Assembly: GCA_014706295.1 (NCBI GenBank)
Contig: JACSVZ010000002.1
Span: 19,948,494-20,012,493 of the forward strand
Direction of reading: 5' to 3'
Length of the DNA: 64,000 nucleotides
Origin: Lycocorax pyrrhopterus obiensis
Taxonomy: Eukaryota; Chordata; Aves; Passeriformes; Paradisaeidae
Shown here: positions 40,801 to 52,854 of the stretch, piece by piece
Layout of the letters: each line of letters opens with the position of its first letter
Numbering within the stretch: the stretch's first letter is position 1
The notes under the pieces: generated by a model
Database searches by the model: none
Seen by the model: only the letters and a program-made list of their open reading frames with translations
What the model was told of the DNA's origin: nothing
Made by a program: the position numbers and the translations under genes

Positions 40801-43800
40801 CACCTTTTTTGGTAGTGAATTTACTCCTTACTAGTAGACTCAAACTACAATTAATAATAAACTGTATATCAAAAACTCACTTATGTGAAACACAACAAGT
40901 CTCTCAGAGAAATGAACTTAACAGTACTTGCATTGTACTAAATCCTTTTCTTTCAAAAATGAGGGAGAATATTTAGATTTAAAACAACCTTAATTCAGCT
41001 TCAGAGTGATCACAAAAGGTTTTAACATACTTTATCTAAGCCAATGTATGAGTTAATTTAGGATGTTTGAGTGAGTTGACCAAATGCTGAACAGTCCCCA
41101 GGACAACATACAATAAAAACAGAACCAAATAGTTCTGAAGGAAAATGAACTGAAATTCATTTAGGCATAGTATGATATATGCTCCTTAATTTTAAGGAAC
41201 AGGATTAAAACAAACAAAAAAAGTAGGCAATTCCATTTCTCCAAAATAAAAATTAAAAAAAAATGTTTCTTGAAATTTTAGCCATTTAACTGAAACAGTC
41301 AGTGGAACAGAACAACAATACCCAGTTACATTAATATGAAGTGTAAGGTATTTCACAAGTTCAGCATTTGCAACGTAAAGACTGATTTGATTACAATCAA
41401 GCAAGTCCTATTAGAACAGTGCTTCATAATAATTTTTCTGCTTATTTATAACTTACATGGTTTTAAAATGTGATCAACATGCATACACACTTATTCTCAG
41501 AATTTTTTTTCTGATGGTATTATTTTTGTTAACATAGGAAGCATGAAATGTTATTTGACTGTTCTCAACAAAACTATTATCCCAACTCCCCACCATACCT
41601 CATGAGCCAGCATTCTATAAAGTTCTTCTTTTGTAATAGAAAGTCGCTCTCTATCAATGCTGTCAACAACCAGAATGATGAACTAGGGAAAAAACACCAA
41701 TAGTATAGTATGTAAATATAAACTACAAATTACAGAAAGCATATTTTCAAGAGACCACTACCTCAAGTCTTCCTACAGAAGAGACATACACTTTCAGAGG
41801 ACACTAGAAAAGAGAAAGTGACAAAAGGAGAAAAGAGAGACAGTTACAAAGCAGGAGAATTAGAAATGATTGCTATAATTCTCCAACATATGCTCCAAAT
41901 CACTTGGCCTTATAAAATTAAAGGGATTCATTAGCCATTGAAAATGACCACAAAGTATGAAAAACTAAGTCAATTTAATGCTGCTGTGACTTTGAGATGC
42001 CTAGCAGATGAGGAGGAACTGTAACGGAATTATTCATGAGGGAGGCTAAGATTAGCATAGTAAACAGACCTCTTTTCTTCCTCAACCGTTTCCAGCAGGC
42101 AAAGCTTCTAAGTAAAGGGAAAATTCTTTCCAAGTACTAGAAGGCACTGGATTTCAAACACTTACTAGATAGAATATGAAGAACATCCCGAAAGTATCAG
42201 GCAAAGAATATATACATCACTCCAAATTCCAAAACCAAAGATACTCAAAGGGTAAATGCCTCGACCTTATTGCTGTATACCACATAATACTGGCAGAAGT
42301 CTCTTTATCCTCATGTGTGTCTTAGATGTAGCTGTACTTTTCCAGATAAAATAAAAAATTAATCTAAAATACTAGAGATGACAGTTGTCATCACCAGGCT
42401 TACAGTAGATCTAGGATGGATCACTGATCTCACCTCTCTTCAAGAGGAGTTTAGGAAAAGATAAAGCAAAAGATAAAAAAGGTAATTTTAAAGGAGGATG
42501 GAATACTTATATAATGAGTAGTATCTACAAGAGGTCTCTGCTTTTAGTAGAAATGGTAAAAAATGAAGTCTATACTATCTTGCATCAATGTAGATGTCTC
42601 AAAAAGAGCCCTCAGAGGTTATATGTGCCTTTTTGTATTGATAACCTCTTGGCCTCAATAAGACTGTAATAAAAAACAAATCCCAAAAGTCAACCGTTGC
42701 TGAATTCTACTCCAACCTTTCCAGAAACAGCAGCTCTGCCAGTACCTCAAAAATAGTGCACAGCAAGACTTTCCTTCCTCCTTTGGATAAAAGCTACGAG
42801 CTGATGAGCTTTTTAAATACTGCTGCCTAGGCCAAAAGTTTCATTCCTTGTCCTTAATTACCATTATTTCAAAACCATTTCAGACTGGATGTACAGAAGT
42901 CCAGTTGACCACTGCAAATCATCACAAAATTTGCAAATTACATTGCACAATTTTCTTTTTAATCTACTTAAAAAAGCAAGCAAAAAATCTAAAATTTATT
43001 TCGTTATCATTTGATTGCCTAGGAAAAACTTCACAGTTTATAGCATAGATCAAATAACATTACTGTACAGTATACAGAAAAAATACTTCAAATGTTACCA
43101 GAAAAATGGCTGCATACCAGAGATACCTCACACTTTTTGAGTTTATTCTTCCACAATAAAATTTAAAATCAATACAGCTGCAAACTTTACAGAAGTCTAC
43201 CAATATTCCTAATAAATAATTTCAAACAAACTTATTCAGTTTGCAGATTTCAAAACATTTTCTCATACCTCTGTGTTTGAATAATAGGTATTCCACGATG
43301 ACCGTAATGATTCTTGCCCTCCAATATCCCACATTAAGAAATGAGTGTTTTTCACCACTATTTCTTCTACATTGCTTCCTATAGTTGGAGAAGTATGAAC
43401 CACTTCATTCATTAAGCTAAAGGAAACAATATCACACCATAAGGACCAATCAGCAAAATCCACAAGGCTTGTTACAGCTCAGTTATAACAAATTTTTTGT
43501 AGAAAAATAGATATGTGTAACTGATAAAAAAATATAAAAAATTTAGGCATATTTTAAAAAATCTATATATTTGAACTTTAGAAAGCAGTCACTGTAGTCA
43601 TGCTTATAGAAATCAGCAATGAAAAATAAGCACATAAAAGGCATAACAAATGGATAAGCATCTGTGTTTTAGGAGGACTGTCTTTTTAAAGGACTTTAAC
43701 AGACACTTAAAACACACCTGTTTTAAAGTAGGAGCTACCATTCTAAAGATCCCAAATACAACCCCCTAATATAAATAAATTGGAATATAATTTTATCAAA

Positions 43801-46800
43801 GCACTCTACTTAGTAACTCAATATTAAATCCCACATGACTGCTTGGTTACAAAACAAAAAAATATTTCTGAATTTTCTGAAAATTTCTCAGGTCCACCTT
43901 TAAGCTTGCTCAAAAAAGCTTATGAATAAAAAGTCTTTTTGGAAAGCATACTATGCTGCTTTGATATTCGGATATATGGGCATTAATTTAGTTACACCCT
44001 ACTCCTTTTCCACAGTTACAATAGTAATTACGGTCCTAACAACACTCTTGAATTTATCATGGATATTCCTGTAATGCTGCCAAGATTTGGGTGCAATGAT
44101 GCTATTGAAAATGAGTAAGCTAGGACCCGGGCAAGATGAAATATTATTTTTAGGAATTCTCCATCACAAGTTTTAGACATTGGAATTGAGAAACATTTGG
44201 AAACATTTTTGGATTTTTGCAGAGCAGCTAGAATTTCCATTAATTTAAAAATCACGTTCTTTTCTGCAGTTACTGGCAACAGGATTATTTCTATGCTTAC
44301 AAATCGAGACAGGCTTTCAAGGCAAAAAAATTTAAGTTCACTTTGTGCTTGAATGTACAATTTTGTTATTCAATTTACAGTCCAGTTTTAAAGCACGGCA
44401 GTTTCTCCACTTATCCTTTAAATATTTACTCTGCTTAGAACAACTAATACCATTAATGTACAAAGTGTGATTTGGAACCTTAGAGATTCCACCAGGTTAC
44501 AAAGCTGAATTTTCAATGATTAAACAGTGACAAAATGCAAACAGAAAAACAATTAGTTCATATACTTACAACTGGTAAAGAATAGTAGTCTTTCCAGCAT
44601 TATCAAGTCCCACTATGATTACTTTGTGCTCTGTGTATACAAAAAACAAGACAATTAATTAGTGGAAACAGCAATAATTATAATTCTGGTTAATCACTCT
44701 CCCTTACTGAAGAAAGCAATTACTTGTTTCTCTTATTTCAATACGTTACACAGATTAGTGGTATCTTCAGGACAGAAAAAAAGCCAAACAAAACCACAAA
44801 GCCTCATCTTCTCTTGAGACTACAGTTTCAGAAAAGTCAGCACTTGAAATCTAATAAAGGTACAGTTACTAACGATTACTTCATCTACAACATCTAGTTT
44901 TAGAAAGAAAAGTACAATGAAAAAATATAATTCATAGCAATGTATCATGTTAAGAACACCAACAAACATCTCAAGACTGCATAAGATATTACCTTAACAT
45001 TCAAGGCTCAATAATAACCATTTGTTAAGGTACCGTCATCATTCACATCGTAAAACCTGAGAGGAAACTGTATTTTGAATAGGCCACAAATTCTAACTTC
45101 GCAACTTCTGAGCTGAAAAGTCACAGAATGATAGAATAGTCAAGGCTGGAAAACACTTCTGGAGGTCACCTGGTCGAACCTCTTTGCTCAACCAGGCCCA
45201 TAGAGCCAGTGGCCTAAGACCATGCCCAGATGGGTTTTTAATATATCCAAGATGGAAACTCCACAGCCTCCCTGGACAGCTTGGGTCATTGTTCAGCCAC
45301 CCTCACAGTGAAAAAGTGTTTCCTGATGTTCAGAGGGAACTTCCGTGTTTCAGTTTGTGCCCATTGCCCAGTCCTGTCACTTGGCACCACTAAGACAAGT
45401 CTGGCTCTGCCCTCTTTGCACCTCTTTTTCCCATATGTGAGATGCACCAGCCCCTTAATCACCCTTGCAGCCCATCACTGAACTCTCCCCAGTATGTCCA
45501 CAACTCTCTTGTACTGAAGAGCCCAGAACTGGACAGTACTCCAGGTGAGGCCTCATCAGTGCTGAGCAGAAAGGAAAGATCACAGCCCCCAACCTGCTGT
45601 AAATTCTAGCATACAGAACAGTGATCTTGCAACTGCTGCAATATTTTTTTTTTCCAGGCACAGAGGAAGCAAAACAGAAAACAAACAAACAAAACCAGCA
45701 AAAAAGGCCTCCAGAATTTATATGCTTCTCTGTAAATAATCTCTCTTAGAATTTCAAATCTAGTAGCACAGCCACTTAGGATTGGTGGTTCTTTTGCTGT
45801 ATGTGTGAAGTTACAACATACTGATCCAATTACTGACAAAAAAGCAAATCAGTTGAGAGGGAAGAATTTGCAAATGGATACATAAAAATTCTGTGAACAA
45901 GCTCACTTTTAAAGAGATAACATTTACAATTCTAGGGCCCTTATTCCAAAGCAAAACATGGTTCACAGTTTAAAGATTTCCTATTAAATACTGCATTTGA
46001 TTTACAGGATCAAATAAGTTACTAGATCAAAAGATCTATCATAAATATAAAATTGGTGGGTTTTTTCACCACACATGGGTGGTTTAAGGAAGAATTGAAG
46101 TGTTTTGGTTTAAAAGCTATTTATACATAGTTACCTACATCTTTTTATACTGAATATTACTTTAATAAAACATTCTCTTGTATGGAACTTTTATAAGTTT
46201 TGCTATGCAATAGGGTTATAACAGATGGTAAAATCCATTTCCTTGCGCCAGTACTCCTACTACTGCATCCTGTCAACACATTCTAAGGAAAGAACATTTC
46301 CTGGCTGCAAATACAGGAGTACTTTAGCCCCATTAACAGGAGCATCAGTAATTAATGACCTTTCTGAATACATAAATAGTAAGAAATCCTCTGTTTTCAA
46401 TGCTAATAAATCATGTCTAGCTTGACTGTCCATCTCTTCTTCAAATTTAGTTAAATTTAAACAGCTTTCAAAGGTCAAACACAGAAACACCCTTCTGTTG
46501 TTTTCAAACCAGACATGTCAACTATTGCCAGGAAAAAGATGATTCTACTTTTGCAGCATTCTGTTTGAGTTATTTTCAAGAAAGAAAAGAAATTCCAGTC
46601 AGGCATTACTCTGCTCTCTCATCTTCTTATCAGAATACATCATCTTAGGCATGAATGATTGCAGTGTTGGATGATATAACATCACACTACTTAAGAGTAA
46701 TGAAGAAAAAACCTCCATTGAGATGACTGCTTTTAAAAGCCACTGAAGTGTGAATCAACACTAACTGGAAAAAAAGGCACAGCTTATCTGTGTTACTTCA

Positions 46801-49800
46801 TGGCCAAATGGAGTTTCATACAGTGACTGAATAAGCACAAACAATAAACAGTCACACAAGTGTTAATTAACGATGATCTTGTCATGAAAATAGTAAGGTG
46901 AAATCATGGGTATCTCATACAAGTAGCAGATTCCAGAACTGCAGTAATGAATACTCTTCACTTACAAACATATTCAAAAGTTGAATTTCTCTCTAGTTTG
47001 ATGAAAATACAGAAAATTTACACGTAGATGTGCATTAGAGGAAAAACATGTGAGCTTAAAAACTACCAAACTAAGACAGAACAGAATTTTAGCAAGACAA
47101 CTACTTGTTTACAAGAGCAACTAGTAGAAGATAGATGCCACATTTAGGAAGAAGGACAGTTACGGGGTAAACCATAGGCAGTGATTTATTTGTGTTCTGT
47201 ACTTACAGACTAACCCAAGTTTCTCCCTTTCACTGGCTGGTATTCAAACTCAGTTTAGGTTGTATTCATGAATATCTTCCCAGTCCACCATGTTCTTGGC
47301 AAAAGAAGAAGAAAATCCATAACAAAGTTGAGAGAGCAGAAGAGAAGAGTCTTTATTAATCAGGCAGGAATGGGGAGGGAAAGTAGAAAAAGTAGGCATA
47401 TGCAGGGAAAAAAAAAAGACAGTATTAGACTACTCCTTAAAAGAATCCAATGACTTCTTGGTTTTATCAACCATTTCTAGCACATTGTTTAAAAAAATAG
47501 TATGTAATACTGTTAAAAAAAATCTCTGGCAGTTTAGTATTACAAAAACACAGGACAGTGAAGATTATCTTCTTGCAGATGTTAGAAGAAAGACATAATA
47601 TGCTCTTTTCTTCCCTTACTCATCTTTCTCTCTTGTAAAAGGGCCCAAAACTGAAGATTCAATTCTCCCAACACACCTTTTCCTCTATTTTGCAAAAGTT
47701 AAAAATAGAAAAAATTCTAAATACTTTAATGATGAGTCTTCTAACATATTTGGAGGAAATGACTACTAGAATGGGTACCAATACTTATTAGGCGGTGAAA
47801 CAAAACACTCATCTGGTTCCAAAGAGCAACTATCTTGGAGGCCACAGAGCTGAAGACAGAATGCAGACAGAAGTTTGCTAGAGAGAAGGCAGCAGCAATA
47901 GCATAATTCTGAAGGTCAAAGAGGTTTCAATACAAAGACTCATTCTGTACACTAAGAGCTACCTTAGAGTCTTCTCTGAAGCACAAAATAACTGCTAAAA
48001 TACATCTTGTATCTCCAGACCTCCACAGCAACCTGTAAGACTCTGAATAATTACTGTTCCAAATATAAGTAAACTCCAGATTTGTATGCTTCTTAAAGGA
48101 CTCTATCAGTCACATACAAAAAATAAGGTATTGACAACTGTCAGTTACCTTCATCAGGGTTGCTGACATTCACTTCCATTTTTAACCCATAATTTTATTA
48201 AGAGCAATCTTGATAATTTTGATGGAATAATAAGTCAAGCAAGTTTTACTCAGATATATGCTAACACAGGCACTAACTTAATTGCTCCACCATCTATTCA
48301 CACTACATGTTGCTTAGAAGAATGTGCCACTTGACTACTGAATCATAGCTTCAGCAGGTCATTTTTGAACTCTGTTTTTTTTTTAACTTCTAAAAGTAAG
48401 TTACTAATAAAAATAAGTTCAGTCTGAACTTATACTTGGGCAATATTTTTGGTCAATTAAAAAAAAAAGGAAAAATTATCAGGAATCCATTAGAAAGTCA
48501 CATATAAAAATGACAAGAGTCTATTTTAAAGCCCATTGTTTCTCTTACAAGTAAAAGTATCTCTATTTCAGTTCACATCATTCAATTACTACTTGATTAT
48601 GAGACAATATATATTGAGAGCTGAAAGACTTAGGCACACCTCGTCCCCCATGCTCTATTTGATGGAACACAGATGGAACTTTTCAAATCTTTGCTTTGTT
48701 TAACCTTTCCTTTTGCCAGTATCAGGTGCTGCAGACTATCACACAACTCACACTAGCCATGAGAACTGATGCCATGCTCCTCACATAGCAGAGCCTATTT
48801 GCACCTTTGGAATACTCCCTCTATATAGCCAAAATCAGTGTGTAAGTTACCATGCTAGTCTGCTCAAAAAGCAGCTTCACAGGACAGCCTGTGAATTCTC
48901 CAGGGAATTATCAAGATTTGACGTAACTAGAAGAGCAACCAAAATCAACTCAGAAATTACTATGCGTTATTATTAGTAATGATATTATTTAGAGAAAATA
49001 GGTGTGTAGTTGGAGAATAATTTTCCATTAGGTCAAAAATTTATGTTTGAAGCAAATTTTCTAGAATGAAATTTCAAATTTGGCCATGAAAAAAAACTTC
49101 ACTTTCTTTTCTGTGGTTACCACAAGAAGAGGAGGTTAAAACAAACAAACAAACAAACCAACAAAGCAAAACCCAAAGATAACTCCAGCACTAAACCAAG
49201 ATCAGGACACACCCCAAGAGCTTCTTATTGGGATAAAAGCCAAAAAGTAAATATTTCATGGTATTATCTCATCTATTTTAACTGTGAGACTAATTTTTCA
49301 TTAATGCATACGAATGCACTAAGTTTGCATGGTGAGATTTTGATAGTGAAGAGGGCTACACAGTGTTTTCTGTGAGAAACTCCTAGAAGCTTCTCCTACA
49401 TTTATGCAGCCGATGCCAGGCAAGGCCATCAGCAACAGGTGTAGTGCCTCTGGGATAACATATTTAAGATGGCAAAAGGTTACTGCACAGATGCAATTGC
49501 GAACAGAGAAAAGAGGAGTGAGAATATGTGAGTAAAAACAACTCTGCTGACTCCAAGGTCAGTGCAGAAGGAGGGGAAGGAGGTTCTGCAGGTGCCAGAG
49601 ATCCACCTGCAGCCCATGGTGAGGACCACGGTGAGGCAGCTGTGGCCCTGCAGCCATTGAGGTCCGTGAAGGAGCAGAGATCCACCTGCACCCCAGGTAG
49701 GACCCCATGCCAGAGCAGGTGGATGTCCAAAGGTGGCTGTGACCCCACTGGACACTCAGGTTGGAGCAGGCTCCTGGCAAGAACCTGTGGACCTGTGGAG

Positions 49801-51917
49801 AGGAGTCCACTCTGAAACAGGTTTGCTGGCAGGTCTGTGACCTCGTGGGGGATCCATGCTGGAGCAGCCTGTCCCTGAAGGACTGTGCCTTGTGAAAAAG
49901 ACCCATGCTGGAACAGTCAGTGAAGAATTGCAGACCTTGGGAAGAACACACATTGGAGAAGCCCATGAAGGACTGTCTCCCATGGGAGGGATCCCACACT
50001 GGAACAGGGGATGGAGTCCCCCCCATGAGGAGGAAAGAGTGGCAGACACAACATGTGATGAACTGACCACAGCCCCAATTCCCTGTTCACCTCCTGCAGG
50101 GAGGAGGTAGAGAACTAAAAATAAAGTTAACCCTGGGAAAAGAGAGGGAGGAGTGGGGGGGAGATGTTTAGAAGATTTGGTTTTATTTCTCGTTAACCTG
50201 TTCTGATTTGACTGGTAATGAATTATATTAATTTCACAAATTGAGTCTGTTTTGCCCATGATGGTAACTGGTGAGTGATCTCTCCCTATCCTTATTTCAA
50301 CCCAGATGACTTTTGCTGTATTTTCCCTCCCCCTGTGCAGCTGAGGAGGGGAGTCATGGAGCTGCTTTGGTGGGCATCTGGCATCCAGCCAAGGTAATTC
50401 ACAATGAAGAATAACTTTTCTTCCAGGAAATAATATACAATAACAATGTGTTTTCCTGAAGATAAATATTGACATCATATGCTACTATACAGGCAAATAC
50501 TAAAAGCCACCACTTATCTCCTGATCAGTTTTCTGCTTATAGATCTCTCTGGAGTCTTAGGAATACTTCATGGAAGGAAGGGAGTTGCAGATTGCACTAT
50601 TTGATGAAAACAAAAAAAAAAGTATGTAATATTTTTCTGGCAAATAGGGGAAACATTGAATCGTTCCAAATAGGTTTGACAGTCCAGGAAAATAAGAAAT
50701 TAGCAACAAATTCAGAAGACTCTGTTAGAAGACTTCAGGAATGCTGTGGTTAGGATGGTGTATGCATGAGAAAAATACATGATCTGGGACTGGATCCCAA
50801 TCCCATCCCATGAAAGACAGTTTGATACACAGACGTCAATGTGCACACACACTGAGGCTTTGCTCTGGTAGCTACAGAACTAGAACAGCTTATGTGCACA
50901 GGAACAAAACTATGAAAGTACACCAGGTGTATTTGCCTCCAAAAACTTGCAACGGAGCATTGCACAAAAAAGGCTTATGTGCATCTTCAAGAACTTTAAA
51001 GTGGAAATGAGGTACACATTTGGAAACTTGATGAGAGAACAATTAACAGTAACATCATTTTGCCTGCTCCAAGCTCAGGGCCTCAAGGAAAAACAATATC
51101 AACAATAAATTCCTTAACTAATTTTCTAACCAAAGATGGCTAGGTAAACAAAAAACATTGAAATAAACTAACAGAAACCATAATTTTCTATTTTGATGAT
51201 AACCGACGTAAAGGTCGTGGCAGATGCAAATTCTGAACTCTGGATTAGAACATGAGCCATCATTGCGGGGCTGGATGAACTGGGCAGGAAAGCATGGAAA
51301 GCGATACTATCCCCTTACAACCTTTTCATTTTTGGCTGGAGAACTGATTTTCTTGGGTCACTAACTGTATTTAACTAGCATCATTGCCAAACACAAACAG
51401 ATCTTTACCTCGAAGGCCCCTACATGTTTGGCGTTCTTCTTTTCCTTTTAATTAAAGACTAAAATAACGTGATTTTAATAACAGAACGCGACTTAAAAAG
51501 CAGGATCGGCGAAGCCAAAAAGGACCGTCATCGTCCATCAAAGCTTCAGCAGTCCTGGCCGCCGTGGATGCCGGGCGCGCACCGCCTGAAGGGCTGCCCG
51601 GGGCAGACGACGCCTTTAACGCGGCCAGGGAGGAGGGGGAGAGCGAGACCACCTCGGGAACCGAAACAAAGCGACTCCGAGCATGAGGCGCCGCGGGACC
51701 AGCGCTCACGGCGCGGCACAAAGCAAAGCTCAACTTTTGGCTGGGCGGGCCTTCGGGGGAAGCTTGGCGAGAGGAACCGGCCCCGAGCCCCCGCGGCTGC
51801 CCGCGGGCCCCGCAGCCCCGCGGGCTCCACTCGCCGCCCGCCCCGCCGCCGGCTCGGGCCCGCGCGCCCACCTTGGCTACCGAAGAGGCTCCACAGCTTG
51901 GCGAAGATTAGGCCCAT
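37775..51917 (-). CDS. ARL5B: ADP-ribosylation factor-like protein 5B (six exons, complete)
   Basis: ARL5B is a small GTPase of the ARF family. By family knowledge it is myristoylated, sits on the trans-Golgi network and recruits tethers such as the GARP complex for endosome-to-Golgi traffic; mammalian ARL5B has also been linked to restraint of MDA5 signalling. Joining the six minus-strand exons (51872-51917, 44570-44630, 43269-43416, 41599-41682, 39742-39893, 37775-37823) gives 540 nt, that is 179 residues plus TAG, the normal family length. Gly2 is present for myristoylation. The P-loop GLDNAGKT is at 23-30, the switch 1 Thr is at 47, WDIGGQE is at 65-71, NKQD at 125-128 and the CAL guanine-binding motif at about 158-160. 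All introns are GT-AG and all phases agree. The N-terminus ([12 protein letters not shown]) and C-terminus (TSRIGVR) match ARL5B rather than its paralogue ARL5A. Expression presumably starts in the CpG island shared with NSUN6. Confidence 0.97.
39742..39893 (-). CDS. ARL5B: ARL5B coding exon 5 (NKQD motif)
   Basis: 152 nt coding residues 114-163 plus two bases of codon 164. Carries the guanine-specificity motif NKQD and the CAL motif. Acceptor TCTAG, donor GTAAGT. Residue 140 is Ala where I recall Lys in human ARL5B. Confidence 0.97.
41599..41682 (-). CDS. ARL5B: ARL5B coding exon 4
   Basis: 84 nt, phase 0 at both ends, coding residues 86-113 from FIILVVDS to RMLAHE. Acceptor CCTAG, donor GTATGG. 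Confidence 0.97.
43269..43416 (-). CDS. ARL5B: ARL5B coding exon 3 (switch 1 and switch 2)
   Basis: 148 nt coding residues 36-85, bounded by acceptor TTTAG and donor GTATGA. It includes the effector/switch 1 segment with [11 protein letters not shown] and the switch 2 motif WDIGGQE, with the Gln70 expected in active ARF-family GTPases. Confidence 0.97.
44570..44630 (-). CDS. ARL5B: ARL5B coding exon 2 (P-loop)
   Basis: Acceptor CACAG and donor GTAAGT bound 61 nt that code residues 16-35 and two bases of codon 36. It carries the nucleotide-binding P-loop GLDNAGKT. Confidence 0.97.
45120..45600 (-). mobile_element. CR1 LINE 3'-end fragment in ARL5B intron 1
   Basis: About 480 bp begin with TCACAGAATGATAGAATAG and run through phrases typical of the CR1 reverse-strand 3' region, such as AGGCTGGAAAACA, ACAGCCTCCCTGGACAG and GCCCAGAACTGGACAGTA. 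The CR1 sense strand is therefore minus, the same as ARL5B. It is 5'-truncated and diverged, with no intact reverse transcriptase frame. Confidence 0.9.
49138..49158. repeat. (CAAA)n microsatellite
   Basis: About five AAAC/CAAA units in ARL5B intron 1. Simple repeat. Confidence 0.85.
49350..50405 (+). mobile_element. Avian endogenous-retrovirus LTR (ERVL-like), in ARL5B intron 1
   Basis: About 1 kb resembles a well-populated avian LTR family in memory. It has a TATTTAAG box near 49460, then a GC-richer body built of imperfect repeats around (C)CA(T/C)GCTGGA(G/A)CAG, a G-rich stretch near 50136-50163, and an end with TGGCATCCAGCCA. It lies antisense to ARL5B. No flanking internal gag or pol sequence is seen, so it looks like a solo LTR. 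Exact borders and family assignment are uncertain. Open frames in it are by-products of GC content. Confidence 0.75.
51872..51917 (-). CDS. ARL5B: ARL5B coding exon 1
   Basis: Codes residues 1-15 ([15 protein letters not shown]) plus the first base of codon 16, then the donor GTGGGC. The frame stays open upstream of this ATG in GC-rich DNA, but the conserved Gly2 and the family length fix the start here. The ATG has G at -3 and +4. Residues 13-14 read Gly-Ser where I recall Cys-Asn in human ARL5B. Confidence 0.95.
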
Positions 51918-52140
51918 GCCTGGCCTCGGCTTCCCGCCGAGCGCCCGGGGCACCGCGAGCTCACCCAGGCGGCGACAGCGACTCCCGCGACTCCCCCGCC
52001 TCCCTCCGCGGAGGCTCCCGCAGCGGCCCCGCGGCAGCGCCGAGCGGGCGGGCACAGCGAGGGGGCGGGCACGCGGCACCGCCCCGCCCCCGCGCCGCCG
52101 CGGCCCGCGCGCGTCACTGCGGCGTCATGGCGGGGGTGGA
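51918..52140 (-). promoter_or_regulatory. ARL5B: ARL5B core promoter and 5' UTR (approximate)
   Basis: Directly upstream of the ARL5B ATG. On the minus strand two TGACGC half-sites of the ATF/CREB type lie 11 bp apart (52122-52127 and 52111-52116), next to GC boxes at 52081-52090. The first half-site overlaps a CCATGACGCC context like a YY1/CRE composite. There is no TATA box, as is usual for CpG-island promoters. The start site is not determinable by eye. Confidence 0.5.
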
Positions 52141-52601
52141 GGGCGCGGCAGCGTGTCTGTGGGGACAGCTGCGAGGAGACGCCAGGGCTGCTGGAAAGCC
52201 GAGGGGTCTGGGGTCGGCACGGTCTTGAGGACTGAGCCGCCCCCCAAGGGACGAGTGCCGCGAGGAGCGCTTGGCCCCCGCCGCGGTGGCTGGTGCCGGC
52301 GTGGGAGGCGCTGGCGGAGCCCGGCGGTGCTATGGCCGGTCCACGGCCTCTGCCGTTGGGAAGGGTTGAGGGTTTCAGGGCAGGCAGTGGTATCGTGTAC
52401 AGTAAAACTTGTGAAAGCAGCGGACGCCCTTTCAGGGCTGTGCTACAGGTTTCTGCACTGAGCTCTTGCGCGGGTACCCACCCGGCCTTCCTCAGCAGCA
52501 CCTTGGGAAGGGTCAGTGAGCGAGCGATCCCGCAGGCACTTAGGTGCAGAAACGGTGGAAGTACAAAACCTGTTACTTTAATTCACTCGGCAGCATTTCA
52601 G

Positions 52602-52668
52602 AAAACCAAACCAAACCAAAAAAACCAAAAACACCAAAACAAACAAAAACTCAAAAAAAAAAAAAAAA
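52602..52668. repeat. A/C-only tract ending in A16 inside the CpG island
   Basis: The plus strand contains only A and C over 67 bp except for one T, with CCAAA-like units and a terminal run of 16 A at 52653-52668. Such poly(dA:dT) tracts exclude nucleosomes. It could also be the tail of an old retroposed insertion. Confidence 0.85.
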
Positions 52669-52689
52669 GCAAGCGATGTCAGCAATGTC

Positions 52690-52854
52690 TTGTCCGATAA
52701 GTTCGGGCGCCCCCCGGGCTCTGCTGCCGCCCTCCCCGTGCCGCGGTGGGGCACAGGGGCTGCGGTCGCTCCCGCCGCGGCGTGCCCGGCTCCCATGGTG
52801 ACACGGCCCCGACGGCACTTCCTGCTGCCGCCCCGGAGGAGGCGGGCCCTGGCG
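52690..52854 (+). promoter_or_regulatory. NSUN6: Probable NSUN6 core promoter and first non-coding exon
   Basis: A GC-rich block ends in a good donor, GCG|GTAGGT, at 52855. It contains CACTTCCTG (52816-52824), the reverse complement of a consensus ETS/GABPA site common in housekeeping CpG promoters. An ATG at 52795 opens a 20-codon frame up to the donor. The assignment as NSUN6 exon 1 is inferred from position, strand and donor quality, not from homology. Confidence 0.45.

Larger units (their letters stand above)
37824..44569 (-). other. ARL5B: ARL5B introns 2-5
   Basis: Introns lie at 37824-39741, 39894-41598, 41683-43268 and 43417-44569. They are AT-rich and hold no second gene or recognisable mobile element. 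The only eye-catching composition is a G/T-rich run near 39493-39530 (plus strand). Confidence 0.85.
44631..51871 (-). other. ARL5B: ARL5B intron 1
   Basis: A 7.2-kb first intron, the longest of the gene, bounded by donor GTGGGC and acceptor CACAG. It carries a CR1 fragment, an LTR and a CAAA microsatellite, listed separately. Otherwise it is AT-rich with no recognised exon. Confidence 0.85.

Noticed and set aside
49559..50478. 240- and 155-codon minus-strand frames
   Set aside because: They lie in the ERVL-like LTR and owe their length to its repeat structure, not to a gene.
37775..51917. Assignment to the paralogue ARL5A
   Set aside because: The N-terminus [12 protein letters not shown], the segment [13 protein letters not shown] and the C-terminus RIGVR fit ARL5B; ARL5A differs at these places, and the NSUN6 neighbour supports ARL5B.
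51469..52461. 330-codon open frame on the plus strand across the CpG island, and a 177-codon one on the minus strand
   Set aside because: High G+C removes stop codons. The peptides are Arg/Pro/Gly-rich and low in complexity. Only the short minus-strand part [12 protein letters not shown] is real (ARL5B exon 1).
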